64,000 nt of DNA. Origin: CAVYXZ01 sp963772595. Its GTDB lineage: Bacteria > Chloroflexota > Anaerolineae > Aggregatilineales > Phototrophicaceae. The DNA lies in assembly GCA_963772595.1 (NCBI GenBank), contig CAVYXZ010000005.1, forward strand, positions 1 through 64,000, written 5' to 3'. Positions 1 through 9,080 of the stretch are shown one piece after another (positions within the stretch are counted from its first letter, which is position 1; the number at the start of each line of letters is the position of its first letter). The notes below the pieces were generated by a model that worked only from the letters and a program-made list of their open reading frames with translations, ran no database searches and was not told the DNA's origin. Both the position numbers and the translations under genes were made by a program.

Positions 1-2
1 TA

Positions 3-447
3 GCTGAATTGGCGCTCGACCTCTCGCTGAGGCAAGATGACGCCCACCTAGCCCAGTGCTACAACATTCTCGGCATTCTGGCGCGCCACCGCGATGATCT
101 GGACGCGGCGCAGCAGCACCAGACGACCAGCCTGGACATCGCCATCGAATTCGGGACATCGTCAGCATGGAGGTCGCCATCCGAACAATCTGGCGCTGAC
201 ACTCATCGCTGAGCAGGATCTGGACCGGGCCGAGGCCATGCTCCAGCGCGCGCTGATCCTCTGCGAGCAGCAGGGCGACCGGCATCGGGCCGCCGCGCTG
301 CATAACAATCTGGCCGACCTGTATCACCAGATGGGCCGGGCTGAAGAGGCCATGCAGCATCTCAAGCAGGCGGTGGCGCTCTTCGCGACGATTGGCGCAA
401 CAGTGCCAACGCATAATGCCGAGATATGGCGGCTTTCAGAATGGTGA
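3..447 (+). pseudogene. TPR-repeat protein, C-terminal part, frameshifted and cut by the window edge
   Basis: The reading frame is open from the first bases, so the gene begins outside the window. It encodes tetratricopeptide repeats, helical hairpins used for protein-protein contacts, with typical blocks such as LHNNLADLYHQMGRAEEAM. The repeats start in one frame and continue in another: the switch falls near base 157, after IAIEFG, where the second frame picks up with NNLALTLIAEQD. One indel therefore separates the halves. The C-terminus ends shortly after the last repeat. TPR tracts of this kind often form the tail of LAL or SARP-type regulators in Chloroflexota, but no upstream domain is visible, so the role is unknown. 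Confidence 0.6.
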
Positions 448-484
448 TGCATGGACTTCACTAAGGAACCTCAGTCGCAGATAA

Positions 485-657
485 GGAGGGATGCCCGCCG
501 CAAGAAGCGGTAGCTCATGCCGCCCTTATGCATGTCAGCCCGAAACTGGGCTTTGTCAGGGTTACGGAGATCGCTTTCGGTTGACAGCGGAACTGGGACC
601 TCAAACCGATGGATATGCCTAGTTAACGTACCTGAGACCCTTCAGGTCCATCCCTCC
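485..657. repeat. Nested inverted repeats, possible structured RNA or small mobile-element remnant
   Basis: This non-coding stretch lies between the TPR fragment and the first insertion sequence. GGAGGGATG at 485-493 is exactly complementary to CATCCCTCC at 649-657. Inside are two smaller hairpins: AGCCC/GGGCT at 537-552 and ACCTGA/TCAGGT at 630-647. The arrangement would fold into a closed multi-branch structure. I do not recognise an RNA family, and a decayed non-autonomous element is equally possible. Confidence 0.35.
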
Positions 658-664
658 GTAAACT

Positions 665-2076
665 TAGTGGGTCAGTTGCTGTGCCTATAGGCAAATAGCA
701 GGGGTAAAATGGTGGTTAAGGAGTATGGAGAAAGCAACCTGACTATGGGCCGACGAGCAAAAGATTCCCTTCGTCCACTGACCCCAGAGGAACAGAGCGA
801 TCTGGAAAGCATTAGCCGGGCGCGGAACGCGCCAGCAGAAGCCGTCATCCGTGCCAAAATTCTGCTGGGGGTTGCCGGTGGGATGACCCGCACGCAGGCG
901 GCTCACAGCGTAGGCCGGAAGAGCAATGATGCGGTGTCTACACTCGTTCAACGCTTTAATGAAGCAGGCTTGGATGGGCTGATTCCACGTCATGGCGGCG
1001 GCTTTCCCACTCAGTATGGGGACGCGGAAAAAGCCCGCATTCTGCGTGAGTTTGAACGCCAGCCAGACCTGGAAACGGATGGAACCGCCACCTGGTCGTT
1101 GACGACGTTGCAGCGCGCGCTCCGGGTCGCTGAGGATGGTCTAGCCCAGGTGAGCACCGCGACTATCCTCAAAGTGCTGCATGAAGCGGGGTACAGCTGG
1201 CAACGCGATCGGAGTTGGAGCCAGACGGGGCAGGCAGTGCGCAAGCGCAAAGGCGGGAAAGTCATCATCACCGACCCGGATACGCGGGCAAAAAAACATG
1301 ATTGAACGAGCCTATGCCCTGGCGGAAGACCTGGGCATCGCGCTGTGGTGCGAGGATGAAGCGGGCCCTTACGGCACGGTCCCATATCCAGGCGGCCATT
1401 GGCAGCCCGAAGGTCAACCCGCTTGCTACCCGCACGAGTATGTTCGTGACGGCACAGCCAAGTTGTTGACCTTGTTTCACCCGAAAACGGGTGTTGTCCG
1501 CGTCAAAGGTGTGACCAATACTCGCAATGAAACCCTACACGCCTGGTTGAAGGGTGAATTGGCCGCCATCCTGGCAGCCTTGCCTGAGCCAGACCCTGTG
1601 ACGGATCCGCCTGCGAACCGATTATTCTGGGAAAGCTGGCGCACGGAGGTTTCGGTGAAGGTGACCTTGAGTGCCGACTTACCGCCCCTGCGCTTGTTGC
1701 TGGTGCTGGATAATCTGGTGGGACACAAAAATCCCGACTGGCTGATCTGGTGCTTCCAGCAGGGCATCCTGCCGATTTACACGCCCCTCGGCGGCAGTTG
1801 GCTCAATATGGCCGAGTCGATTCAGCGTATTCTGAAACGACGGGCACTGGACGGCTTTCACCCACAGGCTGTCCAAACGATTATTGATCGGTTGGAAAGT
1901 GTCGCACGAGGTTGGAATGCCCATCCGACCCCCTTTATCTGGAACGGCAACCGGCGGGCGCGACGGCAACGGGCCGATGCGAGACGCTTGCATCGCCTGG
2001 GTGGCTCTGGCGCGGCAACGCCACACCCGATTGAACGCCTCAATAAATGGCGATGTTCACAGCAACTGACCCACTA
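665..2076 (+). mobile_element. IS630-family insertion sequence, copy A
   Basis: Perfect 19-bp terminal matches are visible: TAGTGGGTCAGTTGCTGTG at 665-683 and its reverse complement at 2058-2076. The outermost TA on each side (665-666, 2075-2076) fits the TA target duplication of the IS630/Tc1 superfamily, leaving an element of about 1.4 kb with one transposase gene. Its right-hand TA is also the left-hand TA of the next element. Confidence 0.88.
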
Positions 2077-2077
2077 G
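709..2077 (+). CDS. IS630-family transposase, two overlapping frames
   Basis: A DDE-type transposase carrying out cut-and-paste transposition. The first frame (709-1305) holds the N-terminal helix-turn-helix; a better start may be ATG 745. The second frame (in use from about 1295 to 2077) holds the catalytic domain, with WCEDEAGP (first acidic residue), LLVLDNLVGHK (second) and GGSWLNMAESIQ (third, E). The frames meet at a run of seven A at 1290-1296, where a net +1 shift gives a continuous protein of about 450 residues. IS630 transposases are often made by programmed frameshifting, so this need not be damage. The stop TAG at 2075-2077 uses the TA target plus the first base of the next element. 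Confidence 0.8.
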
Positions 2078-3269
2078 TATATCGTCAAGTAGAGATTGAT
2101 GGGCAAGGTTGGTATAGTTATCCAAAGTGAAGGGATGAACTATGCCAGGCAAGAAGTACATGGTCGAACTGACGGCTGAAGAACGCCAGTATCTGCTGGA
2201 TATAACGAGCAAGGGAAACATCGGCGCACGCAAGATGAAACGCGCCCAGATTCTGCTCAAAGCGGATGAGGGCCTGAAGGATGAAGACATCGTTACGGCT
2301 CTGAACACCAGTCGTCCAACCGTAGAGCGCATCCGCAAGCGCTTTGTCGAGGGTAATCTGGACAAAGCCCTCAACGATGATCCACATCCAGGTGGCAAGA
2401 CGAAGATCGATGGACGCGCCGAAGCCCATCTGATCGCACTGGCCTGTAGCGATGCACCCGATGGACATGAGCGCTGGACGCTGCGATTGCTGGCAGACAA
2501 ACTGGTCGAGTTGGGAGTGGTCGCTGCGGTTTCACACGAGACGGTGCGCCAACGCTTGAAAAAAATGATCTGAAGCCTTGGCGTAAGCAGATGTGGTGCA
2601 TCCCCGCCGCCAATGCCCATTACGTCGCGGCGATGGAGGCGGTGCTTGACTTGTACGAACGTCCTTATGATCCGCAGGAACCGGTGATGTGTTTTGACGA
2701 GACGAGTAAACAACTGATTGCAGAAACGCGCTGTCCTTTGCCCGCACAACCGGGTCAGCCGCTGCGCTACGACTATGAATATGCGCGTCGAGGCACGCGC
2801 AATTTGTTCCTGTTTTTCGAGCCACTGGCAAACTGGCGGCATGTGGAAGTCACCGAACGTCGTACCCAGCAGGATTTTGCTTACCAGATGCAGTGGCTGG
2901 TCGATGCGCGCTACCCGGATGCCGTTTGCATTCATATCGTCCTGGACAACCTCAACACCCATACTGAAGCTGCGCTCTATGAAACATTTCCACCGCGGGA
3001 AGCGAGGCGTATTTTGAGCAAACTACGCTTTCATTACACCCCTAAACACGCCAGTTGGCTGAATATGGCTGAAATTGAGTTCAGCGTCTTCTCGCGCTCT
3101 TGCTTACGACAGCGCATGCCCGATGAGCTGGCTCTCAAACGCCATGTCGACGCCCTTGAACATGAGCGCAACTCTCGCCAAGCGACCATTGACTGGCAAT
3201 TCACCTGTGACGATGCTCGAATTAAGCTCAAACGCCTTTACCCATCTTTGTCCGATTGACAGAGTACTA
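2075..3269 (+). mobile_element. IS630-family insertion sequence, copy B, abutting copy A
   Basis: Imperfect terminal inverted repeats of about 34 bp can be aligned. The left end begins TAGTATATCGTCAA at 2075 and the inverted right end reads TAGTACTCTGTCAA inward from 3269. A second match, GATGGGCAAGG against GATGGGTAAAGG, follows further in. The flanking TA dinucleotides are 2075-2076 and 3268-3269. The element is about 1.19 kb, usual for the family. The left TA is shared with copy A, so one element inserted exactly at the other's target duplication. Confidence 0.8.
2142..3259 (+). CDS. IS630-family transposase, two frames joined at an A7 run
   Basis: The first frame (2142-2573) encodes the paired N-terminal helix-turn-helix, ending in the linker RQRLKK. 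The second frame carries the DDE catalytic core and continues naturally as NDLKPWRKQMWC before CFDETSKQL (first Asp), HIVLDNLNTH (second Asp) and HASWLNMAEIEFS (Glu). The junction is a run of seven A at 2559-2565, and a -1 shift there restores the family's usual linker. The protein would be about 370 residues. It differs clearly from the copy A transposase, so the two elements are not duplicates. The catalytic residues are present and it may be active. Confidence 0.83.
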
Positions 3270-3602
3270 GGCATTTTTATGTCCATCCCAGTTTGCATCA
3301 GTCTGAATAGCATAGCCCAAGACTTTCCCGTCAGCGCAATTCGCCAAACGTCCGTTACCTGAGCGTATTGATGCAGGTATGCTTCCCTTTCATACTCCAA
3401 TCTGCGTCAATAATCTGCCGCGCAGGCACAAAGCAACAGAGAGCCTTAGATGCCTTGCAGCGACTTCTGAAGGCACACGTAACAACATGCTCCGACGAGA
3501 TAGTCAGCCCCCTTGCCCCATTTACAAAACTACAGCAAAAACGATCGTACGTGTACAATCATGACAGGGTCAATCTACGTCAAGCCATAAGGTCAGGCAA
3601 TT
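3270..3602. other. Intergenic stretch without a recognisable gene
   Basis: This lies between the second IS630 element and the LAL regulator. I see no credible coding frame, RNA gene or clear repeat. It presumably holds the regulator's promoter. A weak ribosome-binding sequence (AAGGTCAGG) lies just before the ATG at 3603. Confidence 0.4.
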
Positions 3603-6524
3603 ATGCAGTTTCCGTACAATGCCGCTGAAATAGTTGGTCGATCCATAGAGCAGGATCAACTGCACAAGCTGCTCAAACGAAGCATCCAATCACAAGGACA
3701 GGTTGTTTTGTTGACCGGCGAAGCGGGTATCGGGAAAACTCAGTTGCTAACTTATCTGGCCAATCAGGCTGGTAACGCTGACCTCGATGTAAATCGGGGT
3801 CAATGTACTGAACAAGATCAGGAATTTCCCTTTGCGCCTATCGTCGATGGACTTCGCACACGTTTTTCTGGGGCCCCGGTTGAAGAATTGAAGCATATCA
3901 TTGGGCCATTTCAATCAGAACTTATTCGACTGCTCCCGGAATTAGCCCTAAAACTTGAAACTTCAGCCCCCTCTGCTTTGCACGATCCCGAAGCAGAGAA
4001 ACGGCGTCTATTTGAGGTGCTGATCCAAATCTACCAAAGGATGAGCCAATCAGGACTGCTCCTGATTTTTGAGGACATTCACTGGTGTGATGACAATAGT
4101 CTGGAGTTCATTCGTATCCTCACACGCCGAGTCGCTAAGTTGCCGATCATGGTGGCCCTCAGCAGTCGAGATCGGCCACCCGATAGTAAGGTCGCAAAAC
4201 TACAAGCGTATTTGAATCGCTCAGAGAATGCACTGTCGATCAGCTTACAGCCGCTAAGCCAACCCGACCTGGAATTGTTGCTCAAGGTGGTGCTGCAGAC
4301 CACCGAGCCAATCCATCCTGCACTGCTGCAACAACTCAACACCCTGACACAAGGTAATCCCCTATATGCGCAGCAAATCGTCTACATGCTTCAGCAGAAC
4401 CGGCAGATCAATCTGGTCAATGGTGCCTGGATCGTGACCAACACCACTGGGACCGTTGACATCCCGCGGTCTATCAAACAGACCGTTCAACATCAGCTGT
4501 TGGCCCTGAAAGATGATGATACGCAATTGTTGCAATATGCTGCGGTCGCGGGCCGTGAATTCAATCTATCCCTGTTACAGGGGACGATGCACATCGACAA
4601 TGCCCGGCTGCTGGTGACCATCAAGAAACTCATCGAACGGCATTTCTTTGACGAAATGTCTCGTGATCGTTTCGCCTTCCATCATACAATCATCCGGCAG
4701 GCGATATACGATAGCATGTTGATCCGGGAACGCCAGAGTATTCATCAAGCCATCCTGCTATATCTTGAAACAACGGAATCGTCAGTCAATCTGGCTGACC
4801 TGGCCTACCACGCTTACAATGCCGAGACCTGGGAGACTGCCTATGTGTACGGATTTCAGGCGGGGCAACATGCCTTGTCGCTGCATTCACCGCAAGCAGC
4901 AGTCGAACAACTCACGCATGCAGTGCAGGCGGCTCAGCACATGGACAGGACCGATATCGCTACAGTATACAGGCTGAGGGGGGATGCCTTCAGTAAGCTG
5001 AGCAGGTTCCAACCCGCCCATGACGATTATGAAACGGCCCTGCACCTTGCCGAACACTCTGGTGATCGTATGGAGGCCTGGGAGTCGCTTGATTCACTTG
5101 GAAAACTCTGGGCAGCACGGGACTATCAACAGGTGAAAGACTATTGTGAACGCGCACTGGCTCTGGCCCGTGAGATGGAAGATAAGTTGACGATTGCACA
5201 CAGCCTGAATCGCCTCGGCAACTGGTACCTCAATGTCGGCTACATTGAACATGCGCTTAAGTATCATGAGGAAGCTCTGGCTATTTTCGACGACATCGAG
5301 GATATGGCAGGTAAAGCCGAAACATTCGACCAGCTTGGGATGGCAACAAGCTATGATTTTCGCTTTGCCCAGGCAGTAACTTACTATCGCAGTGCTATTG
5401 AACTCTATCGTAAGCTTGATGATCGTCAATCCATCGTCTCCACGCTCGCCAATCTGGGACTTATGACCCTCAACTCCAGGATGATTCTCGAATCCATCCA
5501 GATCGCACGCGAGATCGGCCTGTACAGCGCCGAAGCCTATGGCTGTCTTTGCGCAGGGAACGTATTTTCGAACCTTGGGCAAATGAGCGAGGGTATCGCG
5601 TATGTCCAACAGGCGATGGAGCTGGCGCAGACCATCAATCATAGCGAATGGCTGGCGGCTGCTCACCTCAGGCTCGGCCTGATCTATGTGGATTTGTTTG
5701 CCGCGGACAAGGCAGCAGAACATGCGGAAATTGGCATGACCCTGGCGCAGCAGGTGGGTTCACAGCTGTTTACTGATCGGGCAATGGGCTTACAGGTCAG
5801 GATATTAATCGCGCAGAATAAACTCGACGAAGCCGAAGCGCTGCTCGCCGACAATCAGCCATTGGCGAAGTTCCTGCTCCACCAGTTTGAGCTTACAACA
5901 GCCAGATCTGAATTGGCGATCGCGCAGGGACAGCCCGGAAAGATTATCGCCCTCGCGGAAGAAATCGAGCGTATAAGCAAACACGCTGAAGCTGAGTTTG
6001 CCGCCCTTCCCTTTCTAAGCTTCTACGCCCCCTTCGCTGCGCAGGCCTTCTTATTCCTGGAGAAAAGGGAGCAGGCAATGAAAATACTCCAGGGTGCTAG
6101 AGATATTGCGCAGCGCTTCAACCTGATCTCACTGACGTGGAAAATCGAGGTCCTGTTGGGAAGCGTTCTGATAAAGGATGACCAGAGTACAGCACAGAAC
6201 CACTTCAATACTGCGCGCCATAGCATTCGTCAAATCTCGGAGACCGTTCCGGCAAACCTGCGCCAGAATTTCCTCAATCATGCCCTGGCGAAAATACCCG
6301 CGAGCAGTGGTCGGGACGCCGCTAAATCTGAAGCTCACGATTTGACACGCCGCGAGACAGAGATCGTCCGCGAAATTGCGTTGGGGAAGAACAACCAACA
6401 AATCGCCGACGATTTGCATATCACCATCAAAACGGTTGAAGCCCATATCACCCGAGTTCTATCGAAACTCAATATGACGTCGCGCACGCAGATTGCCTTG
6501 TGGGCCGTCGATCATAAACTCTAA
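3603..6524 (+). CDS. LAL-type LuxR-family transcriptional regulator with N-terminal AAA ATPase
   Basis: A large ATP-dependent transcriptional activator of 973 residues. Residues 39-46 are a Walker A motif (GEAGIGKT), and LLLIFEDIHWCDD near residue 155 is Walker B. The middle (about 430-880) is a long helical TPR-like array expected to sense a ligand or partner. The last 60 residues are a LuxR helix-turn-helix beginning LTRRETEIVREIALG. This order and length match the LAL group, in which nucleotide and inducer binding switch the protein on. The following genes lie on the same strand, and an inverted repeat sits before the next gene, so a local target is likely. The inducer cannot be read from sequence. 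Confidence 0.88.
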   Translation: MQFPYNAAEIVGRSIEQDQLHKLLKRSIQSQGQVVLLTGEAGIGKTQLLTYLANQAGNADLDVNRGQCTEQDQEFPFAPIVDGLRTRFSGAPVEELKHIIGPFQSELIRLLPELALKLETSAPSALHDPEAEKRRLFEVLIQIYQRMSQSGLLLIFEDIHWCDDNSLEFIRILTRRVAKLPIMVALSSRDRPPDSKVAKLQAYLNRSENALSISLQPLSQPDLELLLKVVLQTTEPIHPALLQQLNTLTQGNPLYAQQIVYMLQQNRQINLVNGAWIVTNTTGTVDIPRSIKQTVQHQLLALKDDDTQLLQYAAVAGREFNLSLLQGTMHIDNARLLVTIKKLIERHFFDEMSRDRFAFHHTIIRQAIYDSMLIRERQSIHQAILLYLETTESSVNLADLAYHAYNAETWETAYVYGFQAGQHALSLHSPQAAVEQLTHAVQAAQHMDRTDIATVYRLRGDAFSKLSRFQPAHDDYETALHLAEHSGDRMEAWESLDSLGKLWAARDYQQVKDYCERALALAREMEDKLTIAHSLNRLGNWYLNVGYIEHALKYHEEALAIFDDIEDMAGKAETFDQLGMATSYDFRFAQAVTYYRSAIELYRKLDDRQSIVSTLANLGLMTLNSRMILESIQIAREIGLYSAEAYGCLCAGNVFSNLGQMSEGIAYVQQAMELAQTINHSEWLAAAHLRLGLIYVDLFAADKAAEHAEIGMTLAQQVGSQLFTDRAMGLQVRILIAQNKLDEAEALLADNQPLAKFLLHQFELTTARSELAIAQGQPGKIIALAEEIERISKHAEAEFAALPFLSFYAPFAAQAFLFLEKREQAMKILQGARDIAQRFNLISLTWKIEVLLGSVLIKDDQSTAQNHFNTARHSIRQISETVPANLRQNFLNHALAKIPASSGRDAAKSEAHDLTRRETEIVREIALGKNNQQIADDLHITIKTVEAHITRVLSKLNMTSRTQIALWAVDHKL

Positions 6525-6554
6525 CCTCCCCCTGTGTTAATCCCTTAGGGTTAT

Positions 6555-6587
6555 CCCTACATTTGGCATGAATTGCATATTGTAGGG
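6555..6587. promoter_or_regulatory. Inverted repeat upstream of the alpha/beta hydrolase gene
   Basis: CCCTACA at 6555-6561 and TGTAGGG at 6581-6587 form a 7-bp inverted repeat with 19 bases between. It lies about 75 bp before the hydrolase start and just after the LAL gene. No T-tract follows, so an operator is more likely than a terminator. The neighbouring LAL regulator is the obvious candidate to bind it, but this is inference. Confidence 0.35.
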
Positions 6588-6659
6588 TTAGCTCTGACGA
6601 CATCGCTCCCAAATGATTCTATGCTGGAGGCACATTGATAGTCATAGCGGGAGTTCCAA

Positions 6660-7574
6660 ATGCACATCCAGTATCCAGCTACAATCCATCGCGTTTCAGC
6701 TCTCACCGCTATCGGTGTGCCAGAAAGCATAGGCCAATTCCGGTTGAATAGAAAACAGCGCCTGCTGCGGTCAGCGTTGCATCTGCTGAATCAAGTTTCG
6801 CCCGCTGCTGCCGCAGAGTACGCTGCATTTCTGTTTCTCCGCCCCCGGCGCAAGTCAGTGACTTACATCGACAGGCTGCCCGAAGGAAGCAACAAAATCG
6901 AGATTTTCCATAATCTAAAGAAGCTGACCGCCTACAGTTGGGGCAGTGGGGACAGAACCGTGCTGCTTATTCATGGCTGGGAAAGTCACCTGGGCCGCAT
7001 GACTCCGCTGGTCATGCCGCTGGTCCAGGCGGGATTTCGTGTTGTCGCGCTCAATTCGCCGGGTCATGGACAATCGCCGCAACTGCTCACCAATATCTAT
7101 GATGTCGGCGAAGCGCTGCGCTCGGCTGTGGAACAGCTTGGGTCTGTCTATGCGATTGTGGCTAATTCATTTGGCGCTGCGGCAGCGATGACCATGCTGG
7201 CCCGTAATGTCGATATCCAACCCGAAAAAGTGGTGCTGATTTCTCCGATGGGGCACATCCAACAACATATCGATCTCTTTAACCTCCTGGTGGGAATTGA
7301 CGGCAAGCTGCGGGACAACATGCGCCGCGTGCTGCAAGGCAAACTCCCGCTGCCACTTGAGTGCTTCGATGTTGCTGAGGCCGCGTCCAGAGTCAAGAGC
7401 GCAGGCCTGATCATCCACGATCAACACGACCCGGTCATTCCGCTGCATTCCTCGCAGCGCATTGCCGACCAATGGGGCGATGTCGATTTTTTGACAACTT
7501 CGTTTTGCGAACACAAAGGCGTCCTCAGCAACCCATCTGTCCATGAGACGGTTGCAGCATTTTTGCGGTCTTAA
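6660..7574 (+). CDS. Alpha/beta-fold hydrolase
   Basis: A soluble hydrolase of 304 residues, with no signal peptide visible. The oxyanion-hole region is VLLIHGWES (about 101-109), the nucleophile elbow is ANSFGA with Ser near residue 170, the acid is likely the Asp in IIHDQHDPVIP, and the histidine is that in CEHKG near the C-terminus. The nucleophile motif N-S-F-G-A departs slightly from the commonest G-x-S-x-G form. The start is backed by GGGAG just upstream. Substrates of this family are esters, amides or lactones and cannot be predicted here. It follows the LAL regulator on the same strand and is its most likely target. Confidence 0.8.
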   Translation: MHIQYPATIHRVSALTAIGVPESIGQFRLNRKQRLLRSALHLLNQVSPAAAAEYAAFLFLRPRRKSVTYIDRLPEGSNKIEIFHNLKKLTAYSWGSGDRTVLLIHGWESHLGRMTPLVMPLVQAGFRVVALNSPGHGQSPQLLTNIYDVGEALRSAVEQLGSVYAIVANSFGAAAAMTMLARNVDIQPEKVVLISPMGHIQQHIDLFNLLVGIDGKLRDNMRRVLQGKLPLPLECFDVAEAASRVKSAGLIIHDQHDPVIPLHSSQRIADQWGDVDFLTTSFCEHKGVLSNPSVHETVAAFLRS

Positions 7575-7664
7575 TTCCGGGTTGAGCGCTGCTTGCTCAA
7601 CGACGACAGCACGTGCCATAAGTAGCAATACACTATCGATCAGACAACTATGAAGGAGTTCAAC

Positions 7665-8081
7665 ATGGATACTACGAGAGAAGGTCAGGTTATCGGCGTT
7701 ATGAATGCGTTTCTGGCGGACTGGGCAGCGCGCGACATCGACACCATGATGGCCTACCTGTCCCCTGATGTGACGCTGTACGGGACGGGTCAGGACGAGA
7801 AACGTGTGGGGAAAGCTGAGGTGCGTTTTCAGATCGAACGTGACTTCGCACAGTCGGACGCCCTGAGCTGTGAGCTGACCTGGAGCCATGTGGGTATGAG
7901 CGACACGGTTGCCTGGGTCGCCTCCGATGTCATGCTGCGTGTCAGCGTAGCAGACCAGGGAGAAATGGCTTTCCCGGCGCGCTTGAGCACCGTCTGGCAA
8001 GATCACGACGGTCGCTGGCTTGTCGAGCACATGCACCTGTCGGTCGCAGCCGGGAACCAGGAAGAAGGTAAGTCGTTCTAA
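7665..8081 (+). CDS. SnoaL/NTF2-like small protein
   Basis: A protein of 138 residues with the alpha+beta cone pattern of the NTF2/SnoaL/DUF4440 superfamily: an N-terminal helix ending ADWAARDIDTMMAYLSPD, a strand with VTLYGTG, and C-terminal strands with FPARLSTVWQDHDGRWLV. The family holds small polar-ligand isomerases, dehydratases and catalytically inert binding proteins. I place the start at 7665 rather than the in-frame ATG at 7650, because AAGGAG lies at the correct distance before 7665 and overlaps the earlier ATG. Function is unknown; it sits in a same-strand row of small enzymes. Confidence 0.7.
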   Translation: MDTTREGQVIGVMNAFLADWAARDIDTMMAYLSPDVTLYGTGQDEKRVGKAEVRFQIERDFAQSDALSCELTWSHVGMSDTVAWVASDVMLRVSVADQGEMAFPARLSTVWQDHDGRWLVEHMHLSVAAGNQEEGKSF

Positions 8082-8106
8082 ATCTGATCCGTGACTAAGC
8101 GTAATC

Positions 8107-8158
8107 CTGAACCAGTAGTTTCGAAGCTATACTACGGCATTAGGGTCTGCTGGTTCAG
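8107..8158. promoter_or_regulatory. Long inverted repeat in the leader of the acetyltransferase gene
   Basis: CTGAACCAG at 8107-8115 is exactly complementary to CTGGTTCAG at 8150-8158. Between them GTAGT and ACTAC (8116-8120, 8130-8134) can form an inner stem. It ends about 40 bases before the next start codon. It could be an operator or a folded leader RNA. It lacks the T-run of an intrinsic terminator. Confidence 0.35.
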
Positions 8159-8199
8159 TCTCCATTTATCTTCGAGCGATTGAGAAAAGGATGGTCAAC

Positions 8200-9036
8200 A
8201 TGATGGGCCAGATTAATGCACTTAGCAAACAAGACATCGCCACCCTGGTGGAATCTGCGGAGCAGGCGATGTGGCAAATCGGCTGGAGCAGTGCCCCGCC
8301 AGAAATGCAGCATGAACTGAATCTGCACCTCTATACGGGCGGCGGCGCACAGGCAACCGTTATTGAGACATTCCCTGTAGCGTTCTTCAATCGTGTGATC
8401 GGCTTGGGCATCCAGCAACCCGCCACGGAAGCACTGGTGGATGAGATTATTGCCTTCTACAGTCAATACGCCGTGCCCTGGGCGATCTCGCTCAGTCCAC
8501 TTGCAAAGCCTTCGGATACAGCGGATTGGCTAGCGGCACGTGGTTTCAAGCGTGCAGGCAGCCTGGCTAAGATGATTCGTGGCAGTGAGCCTCCGCCCAC
8601 AATCGAGACCGATCTGCGGGTTGCGCGGGTCGATAGCCGCAATGCCGCACAGTTTGCCGATGTGAATCGCCGCGCTTTCGAGATGCCGCAGTGGTACGCT
8701 GCAATGGTGGAAGTCATGCTTCAACAAGAGGGAGTCTATGGCTATATTGCCTACGACGGCGATGAACCCGCTGGATCCGGCCTCCTGGTGGTTTCAGGCG
8801 AAGTTGGCGGCCTCTACAGCGGCGCGACCCTTCCGGCATACCGACGGCGTGGGGCGCAGGGCGCGATTATGGCGCAGCGCATTCGTGATGGGCTTGACCT
8901 GGGCTGCCGCTGGTTCAGCACCGAAACCGACGCAGAGACGCAGCAAAGTCCCAACCCATCGTATCACAATATGCTGCGCACAGGCTTTGAACTCGCCTAT
9001 CTTCGTTCGGATTATCTATATCAGCCTGGGGCCTAA
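8200..9036 (+). CDS. GNAT-family N-acetyltransferase
   Basis: A GCN5-related acetyltransferase, transferring an acetyl group from acetyl-CoA to an amine. The C-terminal half shows the fold: a strand with GSGLLVVSGEVGGLYSGATL, then the acetyl-CoA loop YRRRGAQGAIMAQRI (Q/R-x-x-G-x-G/A form), and the closing segment NPSYHNMLRTGFELAYLR. The N-terminal half is less conserved and may be a second, degenerate GNAT unit, as the length of about 278 residues suggests. I favour ATG 8200 because AAAAGG lies 9 bases before it; 8191 is possible. The substrate is unknown. Confidence 0.75.
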   Translation: MMGQINALSKQDIATLVESAEQAMWQIGWSSAPPEMQHELNLHLYTGGGAQATVIETFPVAFFNRVIGLGIQQPATEALVDEIIAFYSQYAVPWAISLSPLAKPSDTADWLAARGFKRAGSLAKMIRGSEPPPTIETDLRVARVDSRNAAQFADVNRRAFEMPQWYAAMVEVMLQQEGVYGYIAYDGDEPAGSGLLVVSGEVGGLYSGATLPAYRRRGAQGAIMAQRIRDGLDLGCRWFSTETDAETQQSPNPSYHNMLRTGFELAYLRSDYLYQPGA

Positions 9037-9080
9037 TCATTGGTGGATTCGTTCTGACGCAATCGAGAGGGCAATTTGTC

